64,000 nt of DNA from Epiperipatus broadwayi (Eukaryota > Onychophora > Udeonychophora > Euonychophora > Peripatidae). The stretch lies in assembly GCA_028023455.1 (NCBI GenBank), contig JAQFVV010012572.1:1550001-1614000 (forward strand), given 5' to 3'. The notes under the pieces are model-generated. The model was not told the origin of the DNA. It saw only the letters and a program-made list of their open reading frames with translations, and did not search any database. How positions within the stretch are numbered: the stretch's first letter is position 1; every line of letters begins with the position of its first letter. Shown here piece after piece: positions 12,641-23,774 of this stretch. A program made the position numbers and the translations under genes.

Positions 12641-12911
12641 ATCCTTTTTTTACTTTACCAAAGGATTATTATATGGTGATGCTGCTTTTGATATAACACC
12701 CCAGTCCTCCATTTGATCAAGTTGTTTCTCCACCTGTCCTATATAGATGGAGCATTGGATGGTGTACCTTCCACTACTTTGATACGGTAATAATAACCTT
12801 TTACTACTGGTTTCTTTGAGAAAATATCCCTATATGTACATAGAAGATCTTAGAGATCACCTGCCTAATTCAATTTCTTTATTTGTTTTATTATCAGGTC
12901 CATCTCTTTCT

Positions 12912-13285
12912 CTAATTGCATATTACATAGTTCCCTTTTTTTATCCTCACTTTTTGTCCTAAATGTATTATTTCACCATAGAATATAACTTCCCTGTGTT
13001 TATAATTTATTAAACACCCTGTTTTGTGCATGAATTCCGAACCCAAAATGGCATTATGCACTAACCCTTTTAAAATCAGTATGCTATGATATATGTATCT
13101 CTGTCCTATTTTTAACTTTGCCCATATTTGTTTCATCTCCAACTGTGTTCTCCTCCCATTCGCCATCATGACCTGTGCTGCCTTTATTGGCAAAGTTTTG
13201 ATATTTGTTTTTGCTGAACAATCTTCTTGAAGACCGATATAACTGACACTTGACTGCCAGAATCAAATAGCGCCTGTACTTTTAC
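12912..13285 (-). pseudogene. Gypsy retropepsin and linker remnant
   Basis: On the minus strand, just after 13285, a frame reads VQALFDSGSQVSVISVFKKI. The D-S-G triad is the catalytic aspartate motif of retropepsins. A frameshift at about 13205 leads into the 93-codon open stretch 13193-12912 (ILILKGLVHNAILGSEFMHK). This is the best preserved protease of the window. Confidence 0.75.
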
Positions 13286-13286
13286 C

Positions 13287-13366
13287 TAACAGAAGAGAGA
13301 CTTCACTACTTCTCTTTATTCAAACCTAACAGAAGAGATACTTCACTACTTCTCTTTATTCAAATT
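13287..13366. repeat. Tandem duplication of about 40 bp
   Basis: Two units of ACCTAACAGAAGAGAKACTTC... ending CTTTATTCAA follow each other with one difference. They sit at the upstream edge of the minus-strand Gypsy protease, so they disrupt its gag-side reading frame. Confidence 0.85.
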
Positions 13367-15094
13367 TTATAAATTTTTTATTTATTTCAATTGAGTAGGG
13401 TATTACCAAATATATTAACAACTCACATTTTCCTTGTTTGCCGCTTATTTGTCACTTATATATTATCACAATATATTAACTTATATATTATCACAATATA
13501 TTAAATAATCCAAGCTACAAATATATTAATAACACTGTTTTCCCATTGATTTCTCTTATCTGAAGTCATGGTTTCTTTGAGACCCATTGGTTTGGAAAGA
13601 CATTTGTACCATTTTATATACATCTAATGCCATTTATTAGACATGAATGGCTGTAAGATTAGTTTCCATGCCCGCATCTAATCTTGACAATTATAGTTAA
13701 CAACTTTAGGTTTTAGTGTAAGCATAGTATATTTCCCAGGTAATAAGGTCCTAATTATTACTAACTTTACTTATAGTGTAGCTTTTTTCTTAGGCGCCAG
13801 AATTCTATCTAGATATCCCTAATAAAGTGACAATGAAGGAATGTTCCCCCCCTTTTTTTTCTCACCACACCCAAGTCCTTTCTATAACATGAATGAACAA
13901 ATTGCCCTTATATTAACTTATCACTAAAATATTTATACAAACTAATGTAAGTATATCATACATCTATATCATGACCTCACAAATAATAAATCTAAAATAT
14001 AATAAAATTGTGTTGGCATCAACAGTTGAATTTACAAAGAAAGTTGCTGAAAGAATATAGTTACGAGGCTTAAACAAATGATACATTGTAATTTCTCTTT
14101 TTTTTATTCATAAGCATTTTCAATAAAAGCAAAACAACAAAAGAAAACTTGTATTATTATAGCAAAATTATTCTTGGATTCCTTAACCATATAAATAGTT
14201 CATTATGGTCCATTAAATTATACTCTTTTCTCCTAGTTTATGTGAGATGTGAATATTCTACAAAATTATTTCAATAAGCTTATAAGTTCAAAAATCTAAT
14301 TTCTTACTGGTAAGATTGTTTAGTATAATCATTCTTTGGTAATACATGTAATTCATAGGTTTTCTTCATGATCTCTATTTTAGGTTCCAGCTTTGACGCA
14401 AGGCTTCTATTTTAGGCAGGTGGTGACCTCACTCTTCTAAATTATTGTATGTTGAGAGAACGGAATGATCGGCGATGTAAGGTGTTCTAGCTGCCCATCT
14501 TAATATCAGTGGCTATCACAGGGTAGTTTAATATCAGTGGCGATCACAGGGTAGTTTAACATCTTGTGAAAAATCCGAAGATACTTCTTTATCTGTGTAT
14601 ATTCCTTTTATATTGCTCCGAAAATATTACACATGTGTACGTTGAATACCACCCACATTCCTTCTTCAAACTTTTATCTTTCTTTCGATTTTTGTTCACC
14701 AAAGTTCTTTTTTTTTTGTAGTTACCAAGGCCGTATTTAATTACCAATCTCTCCTTTGTAGAACTTCTATCAATATTTACAATCAGTATGTGCTTTTATT
14801 ATTTAAATTTCCTCTTTTTTAATTGAAGAAAAAAAAAATGTGTACTGCGTCAAGGAAAATAAATTTTCTAATTTTAATCCAATAAAATATTTATTTTATA
14901 CATCTAATTTTAATCCAATAAAATATTTATTCTATACATTAATTTGTATCTATATCGAACATACTTTTATTTTATTTTTCCTTTTTTTTAAATTCATTTC
15001 AGCAAAATCTTTGAATTTAACTGTCACCTTGCATGCTTGCAATAATGTCTTATCTGCATTTTAATAATAACAAAAATACGCCAAATGCTAAAAG
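13367..15094. other. No gene recognised; AT-rich with short tandem duplications
   Basis: Visible are a 25-bp tandem pair (TTATATATTATCACAATATATTAA) at about 13455-13504, a 29-bp tandem pair containing ATATCAGTGGCGATCACAGG at about 14499-14557, and a 37-bp tandem pair containing TCTAATTTTAATCCAATAAA at about 14867-14940. The ORF 14840-15064 is made partly by that last repeat and I do not consider it a gene. Confidence 0.6.
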
Positions 15095-15812
15095 TAAAGA
15101 TTTTGACAGACTATATAAACTTAGGCCTCTTATAGACTATTGAAATGTAAATTTCAAAGCTTCATATCAAATGCAAAGACAAGTGGCAGTTAATGAAGCT
15201 ATTATTAAATTTACTGGTCATAGTAGCATTATGCAATATGAGCCTTCAAAACCTATAAAGCAAGAACTCAAATGGTGGATGTGTGCAGATAGCTATAACG
15301 AATGAATCCCATATGTATGTACAGGCAAGGTTACAACTTCAGATGCTGGTTAATATGTGGGTACTAGAGCTATTTATCACAGCAAAAGTGAGATAGGTGA
15401 CATATCTCAAACATCACAACATTTCTGCAGGAATGTCAACTAGCATGCCAGCTTGGCCAAGGTCTCCTCATCAGTAAGTCGTATTTTTATTTAGTGCAGT
15501 ATTATTTTAATTGTAAGTTATCATTTTGTAATAATCACTTAGATTTTATATTTTAGGTAAATTAAATCTAACAAGATAAAGTATTTGCCACAAGCTGACA
15601 GGTAGGATAAATAATACTACATTGCACTGACTCTAAACCCCTACCTTATGTACCTCAACTTTCATTATCACATGATCACTATCTCACTACTATATGGAGA
15701 GTGTTGTTTTGTTTTGAATTGTTTAACTTTCATTATATAATGAATTTAGCATTTCATTCATTTTTTATTTTGTTTTATTATTTTCTTTTGTATATAGTGA
15801 TTATTTTAGTAG
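15095..15812 (+). pseudogene. piggyBac-derived transposase fragment, copy 2 (5' part)
   Basis: From 15098, frames give LYKLRPLIDY, then a VAVNEAIIKFTGHSSIMQYE stretch and SKPIKQELKWWMCADSYNE. This extends the piggyBac match upstream of copy 1: 'KIRPL.D.LN' and 'IDEAMIKFKG' are conserved, including the acidic position in NEA where a catalytic aspartate is expected. Internal stops are present. The copy is interrupted by a 56-bp insertion (15669-15724) and by an LTR-like element (15813-17391), and resumes at 17392. Confidence 0.75.
15669..15724. mobile_element. Minimal (56-bp) member of the palindromic repeat family
   Basis: CACATGATCACTATCTCA joined to CTATATGGAGAGTGTTG and ending TTTTGAATTGTTT carries only the two outer ends of the family. 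It is flanked by perfect 12-bp direct repeats AACTTTCATTAT (15657-15668 and 15725-15736). The paralogous copy 1 has a single uninterrupted site (AACTTTAATTATATAATG near 10132-10149), so the pre-insertion state is visible in the same window. Confidence 0.85.
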
Positions 15813-17391
15813 TGTGACAGAATGGGTTCGAACCCAGTCACAACTAATATAGGTGATGGTAATTACGTATATAAGTATATATATATATAAATAAATTTAA
15901 TTTTATTACACGGTGGTGGCTACATAAATTCACAAATGAGGGGGGGAGGTGCTCTGTCATTTTGAAACGATGTATATGTGCGTGTTATGAACTTATGTGT
16001 GAATGGGTTTAGTGGTTGAAGAGATAGAAATGAGGTTTTTATTTCACGTTATAAAAGCCTAAAAGTTTCCATCACAAATGAAATTTTTACTTTCTTTTGT
16101 TTACTATAAAAGCAGTGATAAAAGCTTTTCACACGTCAACTAAAATCTGGTTAGGCAGCAATTGGAAACAGGAAGTAAGATCAAAAGAACCTTCTAGAAT
16201 GAATGGAGGGGACTATAAAAGAGAGGCACCCATAATGCTCCTGGTCTTGTCCCTGAAGAGCTTCAATCATTGACAGCGGAATCGTTAATCCAATTTTAAA
16301 CATTTTAAATTTTAAACTTACCTAATGGCGCATCAAAAGGAAATGTTGGGGTAAGAGCATAACGTATCGGGCTCGAACCCCTAATTCCCACTTACTGCAG
16401 CTGCTATGTTCAACAATTAACAAGATGCCTCTGGATTAAGATAACTACCAATGTCAGAACCAAAGCAGAATCTCATCAAACATCGGCCGTATACGAACAC
16501 AAAGATCGGGAATCCTCACAAAGAATTCTATGTCTATTACCTGCATTTATTGGAACTCTTAAAAGTAAACAAAATATTCTCCCACAAATTCCCCGGGGAT
16601 ATTCAGGTAAAATAACTTTACGTATTGATTTTTTTTTTTTCATAAAAAAGAAAGTATTAACCGTTTTCCTAATGTGCGCATAAAAATCCAACTAACCAAC
16701 AAAAGAAAACTTTTATTAAATTCTTATTTGCGGACATTAATGTTGCAATTAGTATATGAGGTCATGTGGAGTAAACTCTTTCTATCGACCTTTGCTACCT
16801 GACTTATTTGTACTAAAATATTGGAAAGAATGTTGCGTGTGCGTGTATCAAAATGGCAGAGTTTTAATTATAACTATGTTTAAAAGGGTTGAATTATATT
16901 TGTTTTTCTTAAAGATCAAAAAAATAATAATGATCTTTTGAAGTAGTTTAAATAAAATCTGATTTAATAGTGAAACTGTATCTAGAAATCTTATTGTGAT
17001 ATTTGCTTTGAATATTTTTTATGTGTTTCAAAACTCTTATTCCCATTCATGTTTACTCCCGGCCGTGATGCCACCCGACGATGAAACTGAGATAGCCGAT
17101 GGTCAAAAAGCTCTCTCACATTCCTTAAGATGGTGGTTCTTGTTGGTAATATATTCACTTTGTGTAATTCTTATATTCGTATAAGATTGGCGCTTGGAGT
17201 CCTATGGATGACCATAAATACGCATTGGGAATGTATTATAGTTAAATGAGAATGAATTTAGATGTTTTGATCAACAGTGATTAAATCAAAACAGTTTTAG
17301 TTAAATATACATACGTAAGCACGTATGTTTTCCATTTTGTAAGTGTATTGGTTGAAACTTATTATATAGTGAGGAGGGGGGTTTTGTTACA
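15813..17391. mobile_element. Solo-LTR-like insertion (1579 bp)
   Basis: The ends are TGTGACAGAATGGG...TTTTGTTACA, with GTAG at 15809-15812 and 17392-17395 as a 4-bp target duplication. It splits a sequence that is continuous in copy 1 (TTAGTAGTAATTTTT at about 10205). A TATA box with promoter look (GACTATAAAAGAGAGGC) is at 16210-16226. TGGCGCATCAAAAGG at about 16328 looks like a primer-binding site and GAGGAGGGGGG at 17371-17381 like a polypurine tract, so an internally deleted LTR element is an alternative. ORFs inside show no known domain. Confidence 0.65.
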
Positions 17392-17614
17392 GTAGTAATT
17401 TTTAATAAATTACAAACTTTGTTGAAGTTCTTTATTATAACATTCAAATTATACTAATTATAGAGCAATATTAACTATTTGTTATTAGGGATGACATATT
17501 TGTTACAGTAGTAATTTTTAATAAATTACAAACTTTGTTGAAGTTCTTTATTATAACATTCAAATTATACTAATTATTGAGCAATATTAACTATTTGTTA
17601 TTAGGGATTACATA
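17383..17614. repeat. 116-bp tandem duplication including the LTR end
   Basis: Two units (from 17383 and 17499) both start TTTGTTACAGTAGTAATT and run to GTTATTAGGGAT. The unit contains the last nine bases of the LTR-like element plus the piggyBac-copy flank, so the duplication happened after the LTR insertion. Its remainder matches 10208-10318. Confidence 0.9.
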
Positions 17615-20600
17615 TTCATTGCAAACCCTTATATAGAGAAACACTTTGAAGGGCTACTAGGAAAAATGAAAGGTACTAATATCTTTATTCTCCGAAGTGT
17701 TCAAGTGACGGATTACCTTAGGTAAGTGTTATTATATATCAATTTATTGGAAATTTAATGATAAATGCAAATAATTTGTTAACAAAAGTATAGTTTTAAA
17801 ATTTATGCATGAAAATTTAGTATTTATAAAATAATATGAAAATAATTATTAGAAATATTAAAATTTTATTATTATTTTTATTACTTTGAATATCAATGGC
17901 TATATTTTTTCAGCTTATTTACATCCTTTGATGTTTTATGTTTCAAATAATATATATTATGTCATTTTTGAATAATACAAACTTAAGTTATTATAAAATT
18001 TGTGACTTAACATAATTTTTTAGATATGCAATATGGCTGCTTCACCAGCAAAAGGGTTAACTAAGTAAAATCGATGCCTTATTTTAAATCAATCACAAAA
18101 ATCAGCAACATAGTTATGGTTCAACCCTTTTATAGTGAGTACACGTCAAAAAGGTGCTAAAATTAAAATAAAGACAAAGGAGGCTGGAAATAAAGGTAAG
18201 ATAAGGTAAAAAATAAAAATAAGTAAGAGAAAAACTAATCAAAAAGTTATTAACTCAAGAAATCCATTAAAATCCATCCTGTAAATTGAAAAAAAAAAAC
18301 TTCTCAAGGCAAATTAAAGAAGATAAAACCTCGAAAAACACATTGTTATAGGACTTGTCCTGAAATTGTCTTCTGGTCTGGTATCGAAATAGTCTTGATC
18401 ATCAATCAATCAATCAATCAGTCAGTCAGAACATAATGTTAATTAAAAAGCTATATATGATCGAGCAGTTTGAAGTTGGCTTTTCCAGTATCGTCAGAGA
18501 GAGAGAGTGGTATCCCGAAGATGAGATCCAGTGAGAGAGAGAGAAGTATGCCATGCTCCAATCATCCCAATGCTCATAGAGACCAAGCTACATGCCTTTC
18601 ATATAATTCCATTTAATTGACAGAGGAAAATGTTCCATGAAATCATACCAAGATGTTATCCATCATTATAAATTTTATCCCATCAACTACGCTTGTCCTC
18701 TAATCTAAGATGCCAGCAAACATTTATAAATTTCTTTTCTTTTAAATATGAAAGTATATTTAACAAACTTTATTAACTGGAACTATAATTTAAATATGCA
18801 CTAGTTTCCTTTAAGTTTTAATATTTTTTTTGGTTTCTTTTATAATATAAGCATGCTAGGCTAAAAGAAAAAATGTTTAATTACTTTTATTTGATTTGTA
18901 AGACTTAAACGATTGTAGGATGAATTTAACAAAATGCAAAATCCATTTTGCATTTCTCTTCATGATGTCTCAAGGGATCCCAAAAAGAGAATAGAAGCCA
19001 AGAGTGGAAATCATTTACATAAAAGTTAAAAGTTTATAATACATTAAATTTTATTCTTAGATTTTCTCCCCTACTCCCTCATTTTAAGTAAAGCTGTTTT
19101 TTTTTTTATACTGTTGCAAGAAAAACTATTGAAGGATAATGAATGATATTATTTTTTAGTTTTTTTTTTTTCAAATATATTTGCTTAGGTGTAGCAGGTA
19201 AAGTAAAATTGATTTTTTTTGTTTAATATGTTTCTCTGTGGGTAAAATATATTTATAACTTAAGTTATTTCCTTATAACAATCCAAATTCTCAAGTATAT
19301 ATGTATATCAGATCGCTCTATATATGTAAAACAAAGAGCGAATTGCAATTTCTATAATTTTATGAATTTAATATGAGAGTAATCGGATTGAAGATCACTG
19401 ATTATGGGTGGATAGTCCTCCCTTATTATAATAGCTGGATTAATAAGCTATAAGTGTGGGTAGACGAGCTAAAGTTCTTATAAATTTATGTCATTACATA
19501 GGGATATGTGCATTATAATTATAGACTATTTAGTTACTTAAATTTAGCATAGGCATAATAACTTAGGTTAATATTATATTTTATTATATCCATTATTGCG
19601 TACTGCAGGGGTATCTCAAATATTTCATTAAATTATAATATGATTCATTTGTATTAATTTATGCAGAGCGTCTATTGCCTGATATATATATATCTTTTAT
19701 GTGCCTGATGAGTCTTTCGTAATAATTCCAAAAATATAAATATTACCACCAAACTAGGTAGAGCTGTAGGACAGCAGATCCCAGCCTCTAAATCCTAGTG
19801 CATCCCATATATATATATTCTTCATATAATGCGCTTATGGTTAAAAGCAGGAACACCCCCCCCCTGCAGCCTAGGACATATATTATATCCAGATCACAAA
19901 GCTGATCCCAATGCTCTATAGCTATTGATCCGTACATAATTAATGCAGTCTATGATTTCCTTTTTATTCTTCCATATTATGTAAACGCCTATGCATCTAG
20001 CCATAATCCTATGTTACATTATATCTAGCTCAGATACCAAAAAGGTCCCTAGAAATAATAAACCACATAAAAAAAATATAATTAATATTCCCCATAATGA
20101 TATGATAAATATTCTTGTTATTATCCTGTGGATAAATAATATGCCACCCTTATTTTTATTAGTTATAAATATCATTTGTCATCCATAATTCTATATATCT
20201 GCAAAGTCCAGTATATTAATTTATAAAATTTATTCAGCATCCTTCTCATTGCTGGTCAGAATCATATAATTAATGTTAAATAATAGTTCAGTTATGTAAT
20301 GGTCAGAATCGTCTATCTCGCTAACACACTGCAGAATTCAAACCCCAAACACGAAACTGAACATTTTAGGAGGGGTTGCCTTCTAGATATACTAAGTTCG
20401 AATCTAAAGTCCAAATTTCACAGCGCCACCTACGTGATAACGCATCTGAGATTACTACTAGTACAACCTTTTACCGGTGCCTGGTGGTCAGGGAGAAACA
20501 AAAAGACTCTATACTAAGATAAGTTTTGGTTGCTAATGGATGTACAAAAGAAATGGAGAAAATAGATATATAGACCGAGACAGTGATAGGAATCAATAAA

Positions 20601-22660
20601 ATAAAAGATCAAAATTAGTTTTAAATGATTTCAAAGATTTATTTATATAGAAATATATATATAACACCACTGTCTGCTTATATGAGACAGGGACGCTTAT
20701 TAAATAAATGTTAGCATTCCATTACATTACAAAAAGGTTTTAAAGAAAACATATTCTATCCCTCGGGCAAATAGTATTACGATAATGTGCTTAAAGAGAT
20801 AGAAACATGTGCGAGATGCTTTGAGTAATTATAAAAGTTTAATAAAATATTTGATATTTAAGTATTATAGAATATTTATTGATCTCGAAAATAGCACGGA
20901 CAAAAGCTTACTATATGATAAAGTGGGGATGTGATCAAGGCATTTATTTTATCATAATAATTAAAGCAGATGGGAGATCAGTATTGCTAATAATGAATTT
21001 ATTAAAGGATGGAGGGTGTGACACATTTAAGTCACGGATGCTTTGTAAAAATAAATATATAAATAAAACAATAGTGAAATATTTGGAATGATTACGGAGG
21101 GCATCTCGCCGCTGACCCGCAGGAAAGTGTTGTCACGAACAGCCGAAGTTTGAACTCGTCCACAACTTAGCGGCTGGGTGATGACTGCATCTAATTCCCA
21201 GGTGTGACATTTGAGTATACACACTGCCTGGGAACCGCAGGAAACGAAAAGGGAATGGACTTGGCCGTTTAAAATCCTTGGAAAGAAAACAAAGCGGTCT
21301 CAACAACCAATTCATTTACCAGCAATACTACACTAATGTATATAAAACATAAAAAATGGGTTTACTTGGATTGAGAGAAATTCCCAATCAAATTCCCAGA
21401 AATACATTTAAAAGGGTCCGCACATTCTCGATGTCAATTACGAACTTTGAACTTAAAGTAGAATACAGTATTTAATATAGGAAAATGCATGCTTGCGGGT
21501 TTAAAAAGTATAGATTTATTTACGCAATCATGCATTTGTGGCACATTTTAATCATTGACCTCGCACATACCCTCATATTAGGTTAAAATCAATAAAATGT
21601 AGATTTTAAACTATTTGATTATTATATATATTAAAGAAGACTAGAAACAGCCCTCAAACGAGTGATTTGCAAGATAATAAAATTGGGCATTGTTTATAAA
21701 TTTAAAATATGCCTTAATATCGGCATCTTACTTTCAACAAAAGGGATTAATTCACTCGATCAAAGACTATTTTGACACATTATCATAATAAAATAAAAGA
21801 AAGCTTAATAAATAAAAAATATTAACCCAAGGATAGAGAGCAAAACTGTGATTATATTAGAACACGTTAAAAAAATACATAATGAAGTTATGTGAAATAA
21901 AAGAAAAATAATTTAAAATAGTTATAGCATGTTAGTTAGGAATCACAAGAGCTCTTGGGTTAATTTGAGATTACTTCTGGAGAAGCATTTGCAGGTAGAT
22001 TGATGGTCGGCAGGTTTTATGCGATTCAGCAGCAAAATCTGGAATTGTTCATATTTTTGGCAGCAGCAGCAGCAGTTCCGGGGTTCCTTATGTGATAGCT
22101 TTCGATGGACTAGAGCAGCAGCTGGCCATTCCCAAAGGGAAATAGCATTCTTGCTGTTCTACTCAATCATGTCACGGTTAGCAATAGGTGTGGTAAACAT
22201 GGTCCATTAATTTGGAGACGAAAACTCGGCTTCAAATTTAAGTTCGCAGGCACGTAGCTAAAAATCTCAGGAAATATATATTTTGAAAAATATTTTACTA
22301 GAATATTTTCACTAGACACATTTCATTTGCAAATCACTAGAATCATTTCATTAGCAAACAATTAGAATCATTTCATTAGCAAATAACTAGAATAATTTCG
22401 GTTAGAAACCTTTCATTAGCAAATCTCTAGAATGGAGAACAAAAGAAAACCCTTCTTTTTATAGTGGAATTGAACAATAGAACTGCCCTGGAGCATTACA
22501 AAAATATATCGGACTTTGCTTACTTATCAGCTGTAATTAAACTATCCAATTCTAAAATTCAACAAATTAATTAATTTCTATTGTTAATTTCCTTGTCGAC
22601 ATTCGAATTACAAACTAGATTTAATTCCATCCCAACCCCTCCATCTAACTAAAAAACCCC
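17615..22660. other. About 5 kb without recognised genes
   Basis: The sequence is AT-rich, with simple repeats: (AATC)n/(AGTC)n at 18398-18428, GA-rich runs at 18495-18545, and CAGCAG at 22060-22074. A region 20290-22260 is less AT-rich than its surroundings and may be another old LTR element, but I see no ends or coding motif. Small ORFs (20299-20517, 20879-21091, 22019-22210 and others) lack domains and are probably chance. In the PLK4 model this lies in intron 3 or beyond its end. Confidence 0.45.
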
Positions 22661-22745
22661 TTTTTTTGTGTATAAAAAAAAATATTCTTTTTTTTTCAAA
22701 AAAAAATAATTTTTTATGAAGAAAAAAAAAACCCCCCCTTTTCCC
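22640..22745. repeat. Homopolymer-rich low-complexity stretch
   Basis: Alternating runs of A, T and C (for example CCCCTTTTTTT, AAAAAAAAACCCCCCC) follow each other over about 100 bp. It could be a replication-slippage product. Base-calling or assembly error is likely in such runs. Confidence 0.7.
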
Positions 22746-23169
22746 CCAACACAAATTCTTTTATATGAACAAATCTGAAGAACTGATTAAAATAACTTTT
22801 ACTAATTAAAAGAAAACTTTAAGTGGACATCTGCTGTATTTTTAAATAAACTTCTATAACATGAAATAATTAAACTATTGTTCCTCATTTATTTTAACAG
22901 GAATATTTGGTATGACTTTTATTAAATTAAAAGAAAATTATTTTACTTTTTATATTGCAATATTTGAAGAATATGAATTTTATTTTAAATCAAAAATATA
23001 TTACGACTGTAATATATTTTTGTAAATAGATTCAAACAAAATAATCTTAATTAACAATTTATAATTTTGATATGTTTTAAAATGCATATCATAGTGTGTG
23101 CGCAATTACGACTTATATAACCTACTTTTTAAATAAATCTAAATTATGTAAACATACACATAATTCGTA

Positions 23170-23594
23170 ACATTTTATTTATTTGGGCATGAGTTATACT
23201 TATATATATAACACAAGCGTTGTACTCGTGGTTTAAAATTGGGCGGGATTTTCGGTATATAAGCGCAATGCAGACACACTACGATAGATTGGGGTTCAAA
23301 CTAAGGTATGAGAGTAGGAAATAAGTGAGAAAAGGTGAAACGAAGATCTGCAAAGCAGACCTTACTGTTTCAGTTAATAGTCCATGCATATCCCTGAGCT
23401 GAGCAGGGTTATATGAAAAAGGGAAGTTGTGTGACATCAAGGGTATTAATTATGTAGTAGAGACTAGAAAGCCTAGACCAGGGTTCAAACTAGGAATATG
23501 GGGGGATAGCAATATCTCTATGCATGCTGGTTGAGGGTGCCTGCTTGGTCTTTCGGTCTTGTTAGTAAAGTTATATATGTTTGACCATTACAAT
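23170..23594 (+). repeat. LTR fragment with TATA box, related to the LTR at 1-137
   Basis: 23455-23594 matches 1-137 and ends in the same TTTGACCATTACA, after which the sequence becomes unrelated intron, as expected for an isolated LTR. TATATAAG at 23256-23263 after GGGCGGGATTTTCGG looks like the LTR promoter. GGGTTCAAACTA occurs twice, about 197 bp apart. The left end was not fixed. It ends 85 bp before PLK4 exon 3. Confidence 0.6.
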
Positions 23595-23678
23595 ATACAC
23601 ATACATATACTTATTTAATATTAAAACTATCTTAAAAAATATTCTATAAATATTAATAAAATTATTAATTGTTTTCAC

Positions 23679-23774
23679 CTCAAGAATAGATGGGTGCTTT
23701 AATTGAGTATGAATACGAATTTCCTTGTCAACTCTCCTCCTCATCTCCATTGTATTCAATTTCCTCTTATCAAT
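23679..23774 (-). CDS. PLK4: PLK4 exon 3 (C-helix region)
   Basis: These are 32 codons on the minus strand, from [11 protein letters not shown] to KHPSILE. The acceptor is TTTATAG at 23775-23781 and the donor GTGAAA starts at 23678. The peptide has the basic IDK start and the [15 protein letters not shown]-type helix typical of PLK4; a glutamate in this stretch (EIRIH) is the expected salt-bridge partner of the lysine in exon 2. The exon ends 85 bp before an LTR fragment, so a retroelement sits very near its splice donor. Confidence 0.9.

Larger units (their letters stand above)
10320..13300 (-). mobile_element. Second degenerate Ty3/Gypsy element, minus strand
   Basis: Read on the minus strand it holds the retropepsin active site (about 13285-13210), a protease-RT linker (13193-12912), reverse transcriptase (about 12830-12000), RNase H remnants (about 11900-11500) and integrase (about 11500-10360). 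It is homologous to the plus-strand copy at 1-8340. Coding is broken by several frameshifts. A TGGCGCC at 13801-13795 on the minus strand could be its primer site, which would leave almost no gag. LTRs were not found. Confidence 0.75.

Noticed and set aside
15816-15845. tRNA gene suggested by GGGTTCGAACCCA; likewise GGGCTCGAACCCC at 16369-16381 and GGTTCAAATCC at 45903-45913
   Set aside because: No acceptor, D or anticodon arms can be placed at tRNA spacing; the first is the palindromic start of the LTR-like element.
22019-22210. Polyglutamine protein (CAG run at 22060-22074)
   Set aside because: Five CAG units in a 63-codon frame with no domain or splice context.
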